Shown here: one piece after another, positions 17,168-26,924 of the stretch
Layout of the letters: each line of letters opens with the position of its first letter
Numbering within the stretch: position 1 is the first letter of the stretch
Source of the DNA: an uncultured Eubacteriales bacterium
Lineage (GTDB): Bacteria; Bacillota; Clostridia; Peptostreptococcales; Anaerovoracaceae
DNA length: 43,572 nt
NCBI GenBank assembly: GCA_900320285.1
Contig: ONRQ01000008.1
Span: forward strand, 1-43,572
Direction of reading: 5' to 3'
Position numbers and translations under genes: made by a program
The notes under the pieces: generated by a model
Told to the model about the DNA's origin: nothing
Seen by the model: only the letters and a program-made list of their open reading frames with translations
The model's database searches: none

Positions 17168-18361
17168 CTATTTACCATATTTTTCAATAAGACGTTTGAA
17201 TCCAGGCATCGAATTCTTGATGGTTTCATTGGATACGCAGTATGCAAGTCTGAGGTATCCAGGGCATCCGAAGCCTGTACCCGGAACGATCAGTATGTTT
17301 TCTTCAAGCTTTGCAGCTTCGCTGAATGCCATGTCATCACCATTAGGTGCTTTCATGAACAGATAGAACGCACCGTCAGGTTTAGCGCATTCATAACCCA
17401 TTTCGGTCAGACCATTGTAAAGGTCGTTTCTGTTCTCATCATATGCTACGAGGTCAGGCATGCAGTCAACACATTCCTCTACTACTCTCTGCATTAATGT
17501 AGGAGGGCAGACAGAGCCGATCTCTCTTGCTGCGCCGGCAACTGCGCTGAGTACTCCGTTATGATCGAAGCACTTTTCAGGAACATATACATAACCAACA
17601 CGCTCACCAGGAAGCGAGAGGCTCTTTGACCATGAATAGCAGACTATGGTGTTGTCGTATACTTCAGGAATGAATGTAACGACGGCATCGCCGTAAACCA
17701 GTTCTCTGTATGGCTCGTCAGCGATAATATATATTGGATGATCGTATTTCAAAGCCTTTCTTTTCAGAACAGCAGCAATCTTTTCAAGCGTTTCTTTTGT
17801 GTAGACAACGCCGGAAGGATTGTTCGGAGAATTGATGACAACAGCCACAGTGTCGTGATTGATAGTCTTTTCAAGAGCTTCAAGGTTTATCTGGAAATCA
17901 GGAATATCCGGGTCGACTCTTCTGACCTTGCCGCCGCCGGCTTTGAAGAATACGTTGTATTCAGGGAAGTAAGGCGCGATCACAACAAAGTTGTCATCAC
18001 TCTTTGTAGTAAGTGCGCATGCTACGGAAACAAGTGCAGGAGCACATCCGCATGTCATGAAAAGATCGCCTGCCTGCGCGTTAGTATTGAATCTTTTTCT
18101 GAGATTTGCTGCAATGGCTTCTCTTGTGCTCTCAAATCCCGGAGCCATCGAATAGCCGTGCAGAAGTATGGAACTTTCTTCATCAACGAGTTTCTTGATG
18201 GTAGCATTGACTTTTTTAGGAGCAGGTATGCTCGGATTGCCCAGCGAATAGTCATAGACCTTTTCTCTTCCGAGTTTCTTTGCCTGCTCCAGTCCGTAGG
18301 CGAAGAGTTCGCGGATGATGCTAGGCGCAGTGCCATAGCCATAATATTTTTCATTTACCAT
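17168..18361 (-). CDS. PLP-dependent class I/II aminotransferase
   Basis: A 397-residue fold-type I aminotransferase: GNPSIPAPKKV (substrate loop), VINSPNNPSGVVY (cofactor Asn), ADEPYRELVY, and SWSKSLSLPGERVGY with the Schiff-base lysine. It belongs to the aspartate/aromatic aminotransferase superfamily; the exact amino acid cannot be fixed. It is a clear paralog of the gene at 38219-39418, sharing the unusual REKVYDYSLGNPS/ENVYDFSIGNPG start. AAAGGAG precedes the ATG. It is transcribed divergently from the D-cysteine desulfhydrase-like gene, from a mirror-image promoter pair. Confidence 0.88.
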   Translation of the reverse strand: MVNEKYYGYGTAPSIIRELFAYGLEQAKKLGREKVYDYSLGNPSIPAPKKVNATIKKLVDEESSILLHGYSMAPGFESTREAIAANLRKRFNTNAQAGDLFMTCGCAPALVSVACALTTKSDDNFVVIAPYFPEYNVFFKAGGGKVRRVDPDIPDFQINLEALEKTINHDTVAVVINSPNNPSGVVYTKETLEKIAAVLKRKALKYDHPIYIIADEPYRELVYGDAVVTFIPEVYDNTIVCYSWSKSLSLPGERVGYVYVPEKCFDHNGVLSAVAGAAREIGSVCPPTLMQRVVEECVDCMPDLVAYDENRNDLYNGLTEMGYECAKPDGAFYLFMKAPNGDDMAFSEAAKLEENILIVPGTGFGCPGYLRLAYCVSNETIKNSMPGFKRLIEKYGK

Positions 18362-18427
18362 AGCCGTTCTCCTTTGTTTATAAAACTATTTCTGAAGGTA
18401 ATTGCTCACCCTCCCTTTATCACTATT

Positions 18428-18490
18428 ATTGTAGCACAATGCATTGTACCTGAATGTTTTATTTTCGGCGGGAGCTCGTTGTGCTACAAT
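18428..18490. promoter_or_regulatory. Mirror-image divergent promoters
   Basis: ATTGTAGCACAA (18428-18439) is the exact reverse complement of TTGTGCTACAAT (18479-18490), 39 bases apart. Each arm reads outward as an extended -10, TGCTACAAT: one for the minus-strand aminotransferase, one for the gene at 18531. The -35 regions are weak, as is usual for extended -10 promoters. The symmetry could also serve a shared regulator. Confidence 0.6.
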
Positions 18491-18530
18491 GAGATGTCGG
18501 ACAGAGATCATTCATGAAAAAGGAGATGTT

Positions 18531-19577
18531 ATGTTATTCGGACACGAAAAAGTAGAAATACTGCACCTGCCGACTCCTCTGGAGCGTCTCAATAATGTGT
18601 CGGAGGATCTCGGCATCAATGTATATTGCAAAAGAGATGATCTTACAAATCTTGCCACAGGAGGCAACAAGCTGCGCAAGCTTGAGTACTTCCTGAAGGA
18701 CGCACAGGATAAGGGCGCTACAATGCTCATTACCGAAGGCGGCGCTCAGACCAACCACGGCAGACTGACTGCCGCTGTGGCGGCGAAATTCGGCCTTAAA
18801 TGCGCGATAATCACTGCAGACAAGTATCCGGGTGAAATCAGCGCAAACCTTCTCCTGGACGGAATGCTGGGCTGTCCGGTCTACTTTGTAAAAGATATGG
18901 AGACCGGCAAACAGGCAGTCATTGACAAGTACACAGCTGAGGGCGAAAAGGTATACTACGTTCCGATGGGCGGTTCCAACGAGATAGGAATGCTCGGCTA
19001 CGTGGAGTGCGCTATGGAGCTCGACAAACAGGCAAAGGAGCTTGGCATCGGGGACGCGTCGGTTTATGTCACAGTCGGAAGCATGGGTACATATCTCGGA
19101 ATGCTGATCGGTCTGAAAGAGTGCGGATCGGCCCTGAAGCTGGTAGGCATCAATGTGCTTCCATATGCTGAAGACGCCACAGATGAGGAAGAGAATGACA
19201 GAGCTCTCCGTGAAGCGCTCTGCGATTACTATAAAAAAGCATGCGAGGCCTTTGCGGGATACAGCAGCAGCTGGGGAATCACAGCCGATGATTTCAATAT
19301 TGTGACTCACTACATCCATGGAGCATACAACAATGCCGTGGATGAGGTGCGCGAAGTCATGTACTATCTTGCCCGCAAGGAGGCGATAATAATCGATCCG
19401 TGCTATACAGGCAAGACCTTCGAAGCTGTTGTCGACGGAGCAAAAAACGGAAGCATAAAGAAGGGTTCTGACGTTATATTCATGCATACCGGAGGACTCC
19501 CGGGCATCTATACGAAGCATCACAGAGTTGAACTTGAGCGTGAGCTCATGCCATACATGCATACTGACGAATTTTAG
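18531..19577 (+). CDS. D-cysteine desulfhydrase / ACC deaminase family PLP enzyme
   Basis: A 348-residue fold-type II PLP enzyme. LPTPLERL opens the protein, GGNKLRKLEY carries the PLP lysine (K47), GGAQTNHGR is the substrate-binding turn and TVGSMGTYLGM the phosphate-binding loop. Family members split D-cysteine to pyruvate, sulfide and ammonia, or act on related D-amino acids. ATG 18531 is chosen because AAAAAGGAG lies 6 bases upstream; the open frame extends further back into the promoter. It overlaps no gene and is followed within 11 bases by the lysozyme gene. Confidence 0.85.
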   Translation: MLFGHEKVEILHLPTPLERLNNVSEDLGINVYCKRDDLTNLATGGNKLRKLEYFLKDAQDKGATMLITEGGAQTNHGRLTAAVAAKFGLKCAIITADKYPGEISANLLLDGMLGCPVYFVKDMETGKQAVIDKYTAEGEKVYYVPMGGSNEIGMLGYVECAMELDKQAKELGIGDASVYVTVGSMGTYLGMLIGLKECGSALKLVGINVLPYAEDATDEEENDRALREALCDYYKKACEAFAGYSSSWGITADDFNIVTHYIHGAYNNAVDEVREVMYYLARKEAIIIDPCYTGKTFEAVVDGAKNGSIKKGSDVIFMHTGGLPGIYTKHHRVELERELMPYMHTDEF

Positions 19578-19588
19578 AGGTGGGCCAG

Positions 19589-20701
19589 TTGGCTGATAAA
19601 GAAACAAAACAGGAAATAGTAAAAAGAGACGTAAAACAAATAAAAAAGAGAAAACGTTCTTATCTGTTGACACTGCAGACTATAACCGCGGCACTGATGG
19701 TACTGCTTGTTCTGGTGGGGATCCTCAAGCTGGTGTTTTACATAGGAGGCATCTCACGTATAAAACTCAGCGATGAAGGACTTACTCATTCAGACCGCTT
19801 TAAGAACTGTGTAGTGGTGCACGGCATCGATGTTTCAGAGCATCAGGACGAAATAAAGTGGAAGAAGGTAAAGTCGAGCGGAGCCGATTTTGTGTTCATC
19901 CGTGCAGGTTACAGAAGCGCTGAGACCGGAGAACTCAATGAAGACGCAGACTTCAGGAAGAATATAAAAAAGGCAAATAAGGCGGGCATCATGTGCGGAG
20001 CGTATTTCTACTCGCAGGCGCTTAACGAAGACGAAGCTGTTGAGGAAGCGGAATATCTTCTGAAGCTTGTAAAACGCTATGACATAGAAATGCCGCTTGT
20101 GATCGACTATGAATTGTATAACGGAGGAAGGCTTCAGCAGAAAGTGGAAGCCGGAGAGATGCCGGCGTCATCGATGTATCATGATGTAGTGCTCGCATTC
20201 TGCCGCAGAGTGGAGAAAGAGGGATACGAATCAGCAGTCTATGCAAATTATGACATGCTGACCAACTATATGGACTCGACACTGCTGGATGAAGAGGCGG
20301 TCATCTGGGCTGCCCAGTATGGCGGCGCCTGCGATGTAAAGGGCAGCTACCGCTACTGGCAGTGCGCCGAAGACGCAGCCGTAGGCGGCATCGACGGGAA
20401 TGTGGATCACGATATCTGGTACATAGAGCCGAACAGGGTATACAGCACACTGGCTAAGGGAAAAAAGAATGCTGTATCGATTGGTGACTGTAAGATAGAG
20501 TTTGACTCAGACAGCTATAAGCTGAAGAATCACAAGGCACAGCCGGAAGTAACCGTGACATATGACGGGAAAAAACTACGCCGGGGCAGAAATTATGTAC
20601 TGTCGTTCGTAAAGAATACCGAATCAGGCACAGGATATGCCGTAATACGCGGCGAGGGAAAGTATAAGGACTGGATCGCAGTACCATTCACGATAAATTA
20701 A
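19589..20701 (+). CDS. Membrane-anchored GH25 lysozyme-like protein
   Basis: A 370-residue muramidase-type protein: a Lys-rich cytoplasmic N-terminus, one membrane segment (about 29-52), the GH25 domain (about 78-275) starting GIDVSEHQ (D81) with the catalytic VIDYE (D173, E175), then a C-terminal beta-rich domain (about 290-370). GH25 enzymes cleave the MurNAc-GlcNAc bond of peptidoglycan. TTG 19589 is taken as start because AGAGGTGG lies 5-6 bases before it; a GTG at 19580 overlaps that site. The likely job is cell-wall remodelling at the outer membrane face. Confidence 0.88.
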   Translation: MADKETKQEIVKRDVKQIKKRKRSYLLTLQTITAALMVLLVLVGILKLVFYIGGISRIKLSDEGLTHSDRFKNCVVVHGIDVSEHQDEIKWKKVKSSGADFVFIRAGYRSAETGELNEDADFRKNIKKANKAGIMCGAYFYSQALNEDEAVEEAEYLLKLVKRYDIEMPLVIDYELYNGGRLQQKVEAGEMPASSMYHDVVLAFCRRVEKEGYESAVYANYDMLTNYMDSTLLDEEAVIWAAQYGGACDVKGSYRYWQCAEDAAVGGIDGNVDHDIWYIEPNRVYSTLAKGKKNAVSIGDCKIEFDSDSYKLKNHKAQPEVTVTYDGKKLRRGRNYVLSFVKNTESGTGYAVIRGEGKYKDWIAVPFTIN

Positions 20702-20717
20702 AAGATCGGAGAAAGAC

Positions 20718-21476
20718 ATGAAATTCGTCAGCTGGAATGTCAACGGCTTCAGAGCCGTTCTGAAAAAAGGATTCGAGGATATATTCAATGACCTTGACGC
20801 GGACTTTTTCTGCCTTCAGGAAACCAAGATGCAGGAAGGTCAGGCTGATTTCCATCCGGAAAACTACTATGAGTACTACAACTGCGCTGTGAAAAAAGGT
20901 TACTCGGGTACCGCGATATTCGTGAAGAAATCAGTGGGCGAGCCGCTTTCGGTCGCTTACGGAATAAAGGGAGAACACGATGATGAGGGAAGAGTGATCA
21001 CTCTTGAATATCCGGATTTTTACCTCATATGCTGCTATGTGCCTAATGCGCAGGACGGACTCGCGCGCATAGATTACAGATGTGAGTTTGAGGATGCGAT
21101 GCGGGCATATATGAGTGAACTCGATAAGGTAAAACCTGTCATCTATTGCGGAGACCTTAATGTGGCGCATAATGAGATAGACCTCAAAAACCCGGGTCCA
21201 AACAGAGGAAATGCTGGATTTTCTGATGAAGAGCGCGGCAAAATGAGCGAACTCCTCGGCGCAGGCTTTACAGACACTTTCCGCTATCTGTATCCGGATA
21301 CCGTTACTTACTCATGGTGGTCATATCGCATGAAAGCCAGAGAGAGGAACGCAGGCTGGCGCATAGACTATTTCATCATATCAGACCGTCTGACTGACAA
21401 GCTTGAGGATGCAGTTATACACACGGACATATTTGGCAGCGACCACTGTCCGGTGTCCGTAACAATGGGATTTTAG
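20718..21476 (+). CDS. xth: Exodeoxyribonuclease III / AP endonuclease
   Basis: A 252-residue enzyme of the ExoIII family. The motifs are SWNVNGFRA, FCLQETKMQ (metal-binding Glu), YCGDLNVAHNEIDL (Asp and Asn of the active site), RIDYFIISDRL and GSDHCPV (general base Asp-His). It cuts DNA at abasic sites and removes 3' blocks in base-excision repair. Length is normal. GGAGAAAG precedes the ATG. It follows the lysozyme gene by 16 bases, probably in one transcript. Confidence 0.96.
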   Translation: MKFVSWNVNGFRAVLKKGFEDIFNDLDADFFCLQETKMQEGQADFHPENYYEYYNCAVKKGYSGTAIFVKKSVGEPLSVAYGIKGEHDDEGRVITLEYPDFYLICCYVPNAQDGLARIDYRCEFEDAMRAYMSELDKVKPVIYCGDLNVAHNEIDLKNPGPNRGNAGFSDEERGKMSELLGAGFTDTFRYLYPDTVTYSWWSYRMKARERNAGWRIDYFIISDRLTDKLEDAVIHTDIFGSDHCPVSVTMGF

Positions 21477-21515
21477 AGTCAGAAGTAATCATTCGAAGAA
21501 GAAAGAGGTGCCGGA

Positions 21516-21767
21516 ATGCATAAGTTTGTGACACATGACGGGTACAAAATATCGATAGATCTGGGTCCCGGAAACGAAGAACTGATCAGGCTTCTCAGGG
21601 ATACCATACCGAGGCTGTCTTATGATGAGATCCTTGACGGAGAACTCGAAAGAAGAGTGGGAAAGGCTAATCTGGGATCAGTTAAAATATCCTCGGGTGA
21701 TGATATCAAACAGCTGATTTTCAGCCTGGCAATGTTCAACACAATATCCAAACCGCCGGGGTTCTGA
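21516..21767 (+). CDS. Small protein of unknown function
   Basis: An 83-residue cytoplasmic protein, not recognised. It begins MHKFVTHDGYKISIDLGPGNEE, is mixed alpha/beta by eye, and has neither cysteines nor membrane segments. GAGGTG stands about 6-7 bases before ATG, and it lies 39 bases after xth, so it is likely expressed with it. Coding is supported by the good ribosome binding site and by codon use like that of its neighbours. Confidence 0.6.
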   Translation: MHKFVTHDGYKISIDLGPGNEELIRLLRDTIPRLSYDEILDGELERRVGKANLGSVKISSGDDIKQLIFSLAMFNTISKPPGF

Positions 21768-21817
21768 CCGCGTTGTTTTTAGTGGAATTATTTATTTTCA
21801 ATTATCGTATTTTTTGC

Positions 21818-21846
21818 TTGTATTCTATTTGCCTATGTCATATAAT
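21818..21846 (+). promoter_or_regulatory. Promoter of rpsT
   Basis: TTGTAT (21818-21823), a 17-bp spacer and TATAAT (21841-21846), in an AT-rich gap. Confidence 0.75.
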
Positions 21847-21892
21847 ACCCGTTGCGAATTAATGCATTAAAAATGAAAGTGGGGTATAAATA

Positions 21893-22162
21893 ATGGCAAA
21901 CATTAAATCCGCAAAGAAAAGAATCAAGGTTATCGACAAAAAGACAGCCCGCAACATCAGGGTAAAGAATCACATCAAGGAAGCTGAAAAGGCATTCCTC
22001 GCAGCGATTGAGTCCGGTGATGCAGAAGAGGCTAAGAAGGCATTCCAGCACGCTGAAAAGAAGCTGATGCAGGCAGTAGCAAAAGGTACGTTCCACAAGA
22101 ACACTGTAGCTCGTAAGATTTCCAGATTCGAGAAGAAGCTCAACGCGCTCAGCGCAAAGTAA
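21893..22162 (+). CDS. rpsT: 30S ribosomal protein S20
   Basis: An 89-residue basic helical protein that binds 16S rRNA near the base of the small subunit. It starts MANIKSAKKRIKVIDKKTARN and ends FEKKLNALSAK, typical for bacterial S20. It is monocistronic: its own promoter lies at 21818-21846 and a strong terminator at 22205. Confidence 0.97.
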   Translation: MANIKSAKKRIKVIDKKTARNIRVKNHIKEAEKAFLAAIESGDAEEAKKAFQHAEKKLMQAVAKGTFHKNTVARKISRFEKKLNALSAK

Positions 22163-22204
22163 TTCTCACCCGTCCCCACACAGCGTATAAGTTAAATGCG
22201 CCTT

Positions 22205-22233
22205 CAGCCGGAGTGTCTCCCGGCTGTTTTTTT
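22205..22233 (+). terminator. Rho-independent terminator of rpsT
   Basis: CAGCCGG pairs with CCGGCTG, followed by seven T. Confidence 0.92.
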
Positions 22234-22278
22234 ACGCCCAAATAATGGGAACCCCTCGAAAAAGAGCCGTGTTTTCTT

Positions 22279-22284
22279 TATAAT
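22279..22284 (+). promoter_or_regulatory. -10 box for lepA
   Basis: A perfect TATAAT lies 35 bases before the lepA start; the -35 region is poor. Confidence 0.4.
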
Positions 22285-22318
22285 TAAATGGATAATGTTC
22301 TAAAAGGAATAAGGAAAA

Positions 22319-24127
22319 ATGAGTTATCTGGACAATATTAGAAATTTCAGCATAATAGCCCACATCGACCACGGTAAATCGACCCTTGCTGACCGCCTGA
22401 TAGAAAAGACAGGGCTGGTCGAAGCCCGCGACATGAAGGAGCAGTATCTCGATAATATGGATATCGAGCGTGAGCGTGGAATCACGATCAAGCTCCAGAC
22501 TACGCGCCTGCAATACAAGGCTAAGGATGGTCAGGACTATATTCTCAACCTGATCGACACCCCGGGACATGTGGACTTCAATTACGAAGTATCGCGTTCG
22601 CTCGCGGCATGCGACGGCGCCGTACTTGTTGTGGATGCAACTCAGGGAGTAGAGGCACAGACTCTTGGAAATGTTTATCTTGCTCTCGATGAGGATCTTG
22701 AGATACTTCCTGTACTCAACAAGATGGATCTTGATTCTGCACGTCCTGATGATGCAAGAGCAGAGATAGAAAACATAATAGGTCTCGATGCTTCTGAAGC
22801 TCCGGAGATCTCCGCAAAGACGGGTATGGGCATAGATGAGATGCTTGAGAAGCTGATCGAAGTTATACCGCCTCCGCAGGGTGATCCTGACGGAAAGCTT
22901 AAAGCGCTTATTTTTGACTCATACTATGACAGCTACAAAGGCGTTATCATTTACACCCGCATCTTTGACGGCAGAGTCAAAAGGGGCGACACTATACGCA
23001 TGATGAACACCGGCAAAAACTACGAGGTAACGGAGGTAGGATACTGCATTCCGGGAACCGTTCCTGCAGAAGAGCTCAAGGCTGGTGAGGTAGGCTACAT
23101 ATGCGGAAGTATAAAGCAGGTGGCTGACGCGCGTGTCGGTGATACCATTACTCTTGCAAATGCTCCTACTGATGCTCCTCTGAAGGGCTATAAGAAGGCG
23201 CAGTCGATGGTTTACTGCGGCATATTCCCTGCGGAAGGCGAGAAGTATGAGAACGTAAAGGATGCTCTTGAAAAGCTTCAGGTGAATGACGCGGCGTTCA
23301 ATTTTGAGCCTGAGAATTCAGCAGCCCTCGGGTATGGATACAGGTGCGGCTTCCTGGGACTCCTGCACATGGATGTTATTACAGAAAGGCTTGCCAGGGA
23401 GTTTGATCTCGATGTCATCACGACACTTCCGTCGGTAGTATATAAAGTAGTGATGAAGGACGGTCAGGTACTCGATATCCAGAATCCTTCGAACCTCCCG
23501 GCTCCGGCACTCATTGCTCATATCGAGGAGCCTATTGTAAAAGCCGACATCATGACTCCTAATGAATATGTAGGAAGTATCATGACACTTTGTCAGAACC
23601 GTCGCGGAAATATGGTGCATATGGAATATCTGACAAAGACCAGAGTGCAGCTTCACTATGAGATGCCTCTGAATGAGGTAATATATGACTTTTTCGATGC
23701 GCTGAAATCACGCACCAGGGGATATGCATCGCTGGACTATGAGTTCCTGAGATACCAGCCGGCGAAGCTCGTAAAGCTGGACATACTTCTCAACCGCGAG
23801 CCGATAGATGCTCTTTCGACCATTGTGCCTGAAGAAGAGGCAATGGCGAAGGGAAGAGGCATATGCGAGAAACTCAAAGAAATAATACCTCGCCATCAGT
23901 TCGAAGTACCGATTCAGGCTGCTATCGGTCAGAAGATAATCGCACGCGAAACGGTGAGAGCTTACCGCAAGGACGTTCTTGCCAAGTGCTATGGCGGAGA
24001 TATAACAAGAAAGAAGAAACTTCTCGAGAAACAGAAGGCAGGAAAGAAGAGAATGAGGCAGTTCGGTTCAGTAACGGTACCTCAGGAAGCTTTCACTGAA
24101 GTCCTCAAACTCGATGACGGCAGATAA
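22319..24127 (+). CDS. lepA: Elongation factor 4 (LepA), ribosomal back-translocase
   Basis: A 602-residue translational GTPase of full length. The G-domain motifs are [14 protein letters not shown] (G1), GITIK (G2), DTPGHVDF (G3), NKMDLD (G4) and SAKTG (G5), followed by EF-G-like domains and the LepA-specific C-terminal domain ending [16 protein letters not shown]. It acts on stalled or mistranslocated ribosomes. The start is supported by AAGGA about 5 bases before ATG. It overlaps or abuts hemW downstream, as in many Firmicutes. Confidence 0.98.
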   Translation: MSYLDNIRNFSIIAHIDHGKSTLADRLIEKTGLVEARDMKEQYLDNMDIERERGITIKLQTTRLQYKAKDGQDYILNLIDTPGHVDFNYEVSRSLAACDGAVLVVDATQGVEAQTLGNVYLALDEDLEILPVLNKMDLDSARPDDARAEIENIIGLDASEAPEISAKTGMGIDEMLEKLIEVIPPPQGDPDGKLKALIFDSYYDSYKGVIIYTRIFDGRVKRGDTIRMMNTGKNYEVTEVGYCIPGTVPAEELKAGEVGYICGSIKQVADARVGDTITLANAPTDAPLKGYKKAQSMVYCGIFPAEGEKYENVKDALEKLQVNDAAFNFEPENSAALGYGYRCGFLGLLHMDVITERLAREFDLDVITTLPSVVYKVVMKDGQVLDIQNPSNLPAPALIAHIEEPIVKADIMTPNEYVGSIMTLCQNRRGNMVHMEYLTKTRVQLHYEMPLNEVIYDFFDALKSRTRGYASLDYEFLRYQPAKLVKLDILLNREPIDALSTIVPEEEAMAKGRGICEKLKEIIPRHQFEVPIQAAIGQKIIARETVRAYRKDVLAKCYGGDITRKKKLLEKQKAGKKRMRQFGSVTVPQEAFTEVLKLDDGR

Positions 24128-24128
24128 T

Positions 24129-25379
24129 ATGGACAAAAAAAGAGGCATTTACATCCACATGCCTTTCTGCGTGCAGAAATGCAGATACTGCGCGTTCCTT
24201 TCATTCAATGCGGAAGGTTCGCCCAGAAAGGAATACACCGATGCTCTCGAAAAGGAGATAAAGCTCAGGGCAGCCTTTGAAAAGGAGAACGGAACGGATA
24301 AGCCGATAGATACCATATACATCGGAGGAGGGACACCTTCCGTTATGGATATCTCGTCCATGTCAGAGATGGTAAAGACTCTGAGGCGCTCGTTCGAGGT
24401 GGATCCCGGTGCTGAGTTTACTCTTGAGGCAAACCCGGCAACACTGGGACGCAAGGACGGCGTGATGCTTGCAAAGCTCCAGGCTTATAAGTTTATGGGA
24501 GTTAACCGTCTTTCAATGGGCGTTCAGTCGATGGACAACGACAGGCTGCATTTTCTGGGACGAATACATACAGCAGAGAATGTTGCCCGTGACATGGATA
24601 TCATTCGAAGAAAGGGCTTTGACAATGTCAATCTTGACCTGATGTTTTCTATACCGGGCGAGAGCGGTGATGATGCACTTGACGACCTGGATAAAATAAT
24701 CGCATTCAGCCCTGAACACATCTCGTGCTACAGTCTTCAGATAGAAGAAGGAACACCTTTCGGCAAAATGGCTGAGGAGGGTGAGCTCATTGAGGTATCC
24801 GATGAAGAGGACAGGGAAACTTTCCACAGGATATGCCGCAGGCTCAGGGAAGCCGGCTATGAGCATTACGAGATCAGTAACTTTGCCAGGAAGGGCGATG
24901 ATCCTGATGCTCCGAGTCCTTACAGGTCGAAGCACAACAGTCTCTACTGGAACATGGACGAATACATCGGACTGGGTCTGGGCGCGAGCGGATTCATAAA
25001 CGGTGTCAGATATAAGAACACTTCGGATCTTAATGAATACCTTTCAGCCCTCGGCGAGGGAAGGCTCCCGGTAGCGGAAGAACACAAAAATACTGCTTTC
25101 GATAATATCAGCGAGGCCGTATTTACCGGGCTCAGAAGGCGGGAGGGCATCAGCTATAAAGATGCTGTACTCGCATATATGGAAGCAGATGATGCAGAGG
25201 AAAGGGATCCTGATTCTGCGGATGACTTCAGGGAATGTTTCTGGGAGATCTTTGCTGAAGCAAAGGAGGAAGCCTTCGGATATGCAGAAAGGGGACTCCT
25301 GATTATCGATAATGAAGGCCTTAAGCTTACGGAGCAGGGCATCGATATAAGCAATTCAATAATGTCGCTTTTTGTATAG
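24129..25379 (+). CDS. hemW: Heme chaperone HemW (radical SAM)
   Basis: A 416-residue radical SAM protein. The 4Fe-4S motif is [12 protein letters not shown] (CxxxCxxC); the cysteine that HemN has two residues further on is replaced, which is the HemW pattern rather than oxygen-independent coproporphyrinogen oxidase. [27 protein letters not shown] and the C-terminal HemW domain are present. It probably delivers heme to acceptor proteins. ATG 24129 immediately follows the lepA stop; an in-frame ATG at 24114 overlaps lepA and is an alternative start. Translation is likely coupled. Confidence 0.92.
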   Translation: MDKKRGIYIHMPFCVQKCRYCAFLSFNAEGSPRKEYTDALEKEIKLRAAFEKENGTDKPIDTIYIGGGTPSVMDISSMSEMVKTLRRSFEVDPGAEFTLEANPATLGRKDGVMLAKLQAYKFMGVNRLSMGVQSMDNDRLHFLGRIHTAENVARDMDIIRRKGFDNVNLDLMFSIPGESGDDALDDLDKIIAFSPEHISCYSLQIEEGTPFGKMAEEGELIEVSDEEDRETFHRICRRLREAGYEHYEISNFARKGDDPDAPSPYRSKHNSLYWNMDEYIGLGLGASGFINGVRYKNTSDLNEYLSALGEGRLPVAEEHKNTAFDNISEAVFTGLRRREGISYKDAVLAYMEADDAEERDPDSADDFRECFWEIFAEAKEEAFGYAERGLLIIDNEGLKLTEQGIDISNSIMSLFV

Positions 25380-25392
25380 AAAGGATAGCAGC

Positions 25393-26880
25393 ATGGAAAA
25401 ATACATAATGGCTCTTGACCAGGGCACAACGAGCTCGAGGACCATAATCTATGACAAGGCAGGCAATATCAAATCCGTTGTTCAGAGAGAATTCACGCAG
25501 ATATTCCCGCATGAGGGCTGGGTAGAGCATAATGCCATGGAGATCTGGGCATCCCAGATGGGTACTGCTCAGGAAGCACTGCTGAAAGCCGGACTTACAT
25601 ATAAAAACATCGCCGCGATCGGTATCACCAACCAGAGAGAGACGACTGTTGTATGGGACAGAAAGACAGGTATCCCTGTGTATAACGCCATCGTGTGGCA
25701 GTGCCGCAGAACAGCTGATTATGCGGCTAAACTGAAACCTCACGAAGAGATGATCAAGCAGAAGACAGGACTGCTTGCTGACCCTTACTTCAGCGGCACC
25801 AAACTTGCGTGGATACTCGAAAACGTTCCGGGCGTCAGAGCCAGGGCGGAAAAGGGTGAGCTCCTCTTCGGAACCATAGAATGCTGGCTTATCTGGAAGC
25901 TGACAGGCGGCAAGGTCCATGTATCTGACTATTCCAACGCCTGCAGAACGATGCTCTTTGATATCAACACTCTCAAGTGGGATGAAGAGCTCTGCAGCCT
26001 TCTGAACATACCGATGTGCATGCTGCCTGAACCTGTAGAATGCTCGGCTTATTTCGGAGATACGATCGACGAGATCTTCGGTGGTCCTATACCTATCACC
26101 GGAGCAGCAGGAGACCAGCAGGCTGCTCTCTTCGGAGAAGCATGCTTCAACGAAGGTGATGTAAAGAGCACATACGGAACAGGAAACTTCCTGCTCCTCA
26201 ATACCGGAGATAAGCCGGTCTATTCAAAGAACGGCCTTCTGACAACTATCGCGTGGGGCCTTGACGGAAAGGTCACATACGCGCTCGAGGGTTCGGTATT
26301 CGTATGCGGTGCAGCCATACAGTGGCTAAGAGACCAGCTCAGATTCTTCCGTGATGCATCTGAGTCTGAGGACATCGCGAAACAGGTCCCTGACGCAGGA
26401 GGAGTATTCGTAGTTCCGGCATTTGTAGGACTGGGAGCTCCGTACTGGAATCCTGAGGCAAGGGGCGCCATGTTCGGTATTACAAGGGGAACCACCCGTG
26501 AACACATCATCAGAGCTACTCTTCAGTCGCTGGTTTACCAGAATGAAGACCTTCTGTCAGCGATGGAAGCTGATACCGGTAAAGAGATAACTTCGCTGAA
26601 GGTCGATGGCGGTGCTGCTATGAACAACCTGCTGATGCAGTTCCAGGCGGATATTTCGGATGTAGATATAGTCAGATATGCTTCGATAGAGTCCACTTCC
26701 CTCGGAGCAGCATATCTTGCAGGACTTGCAGTCGGATACTACGACAGTCTTGCGGATATCGTAGCAAGCAAAGAAATCGCAAAGACATTCAAGCCTTCTC
26801 TGGGAGAAAAGGAAAGAAGAGAAAAACTGGATGGCTGGCACAGGGCAGTTAAGGCGACGATTGCTTTCTGTGAAGCATAG
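25393..26880 (+). CDS. glpK: Glycerol kinase
   Basis: A 495-residue FGGY kinase making sn-glycerol 3-phosphate from glycerol and [52 protein letters not shown] and [16 protein letters not shown] match GlpK. ATG 25393 has AAAGGA about 8 bases upstream. It starts 13 bases after hemW stops. No glpF or glpD is adjacent. Confidence 0.98.
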   Translation: MEKYIMALDQGTTSSRTIIYDKAGNIKSVVQREFTQIFPHEGWVEHNAMEIWASQMGTAQEALLKAGLTYKNIAAIGITNQRETTVVWDRKTGIPVYNAIVWQCRRTADYAAKLKPHEEMIKQKTGLLADPYFSGTKLAWILENVPGVRARAEKGELLFGTIECWLIWKLTGGKVHVSDYSNACRTMLFDINTLKWDEELCSLLNIPMCMLPEPVECSAYFGDTIDEIFGGPIPITGAAGDQQAALFGEACFNEGDVKSTYGTGNFLLLNTGDKPVYSKNGLLTTIAWGLDGKVTYALEGSVFVCGAAIQWLRDQLRFFRDASESEDIAKQVPDAGGVFVVPAFVGLGAPYWNPEARGAMFGITRGTTREHIIRATLQSLVYQNEDLLSAMEADTGKEITSLKVDGGAAMNNLLMQFQADISDVDIVRYASIESTSLGAAYLAGLAVGYYDSLADIVASKEIAKTFKPSLGEKERREKLDGWHRAVKATIAFCEA

Positions 26881-26894
26881 CAACAAACACAAAA

Positions 26895-26924
26895 ATTCCC
26901 GGGATTTTCCCGGGAATCTTTTTT
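26895..26924. terminator. Bidirectional terminator between glpK and asparaginase
   Basis: ATTCCCGGG pairs with CCCGGGAAT with a T-run downstream and an A-run upstream, serving both convergent genes. Confidence 0.92.
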
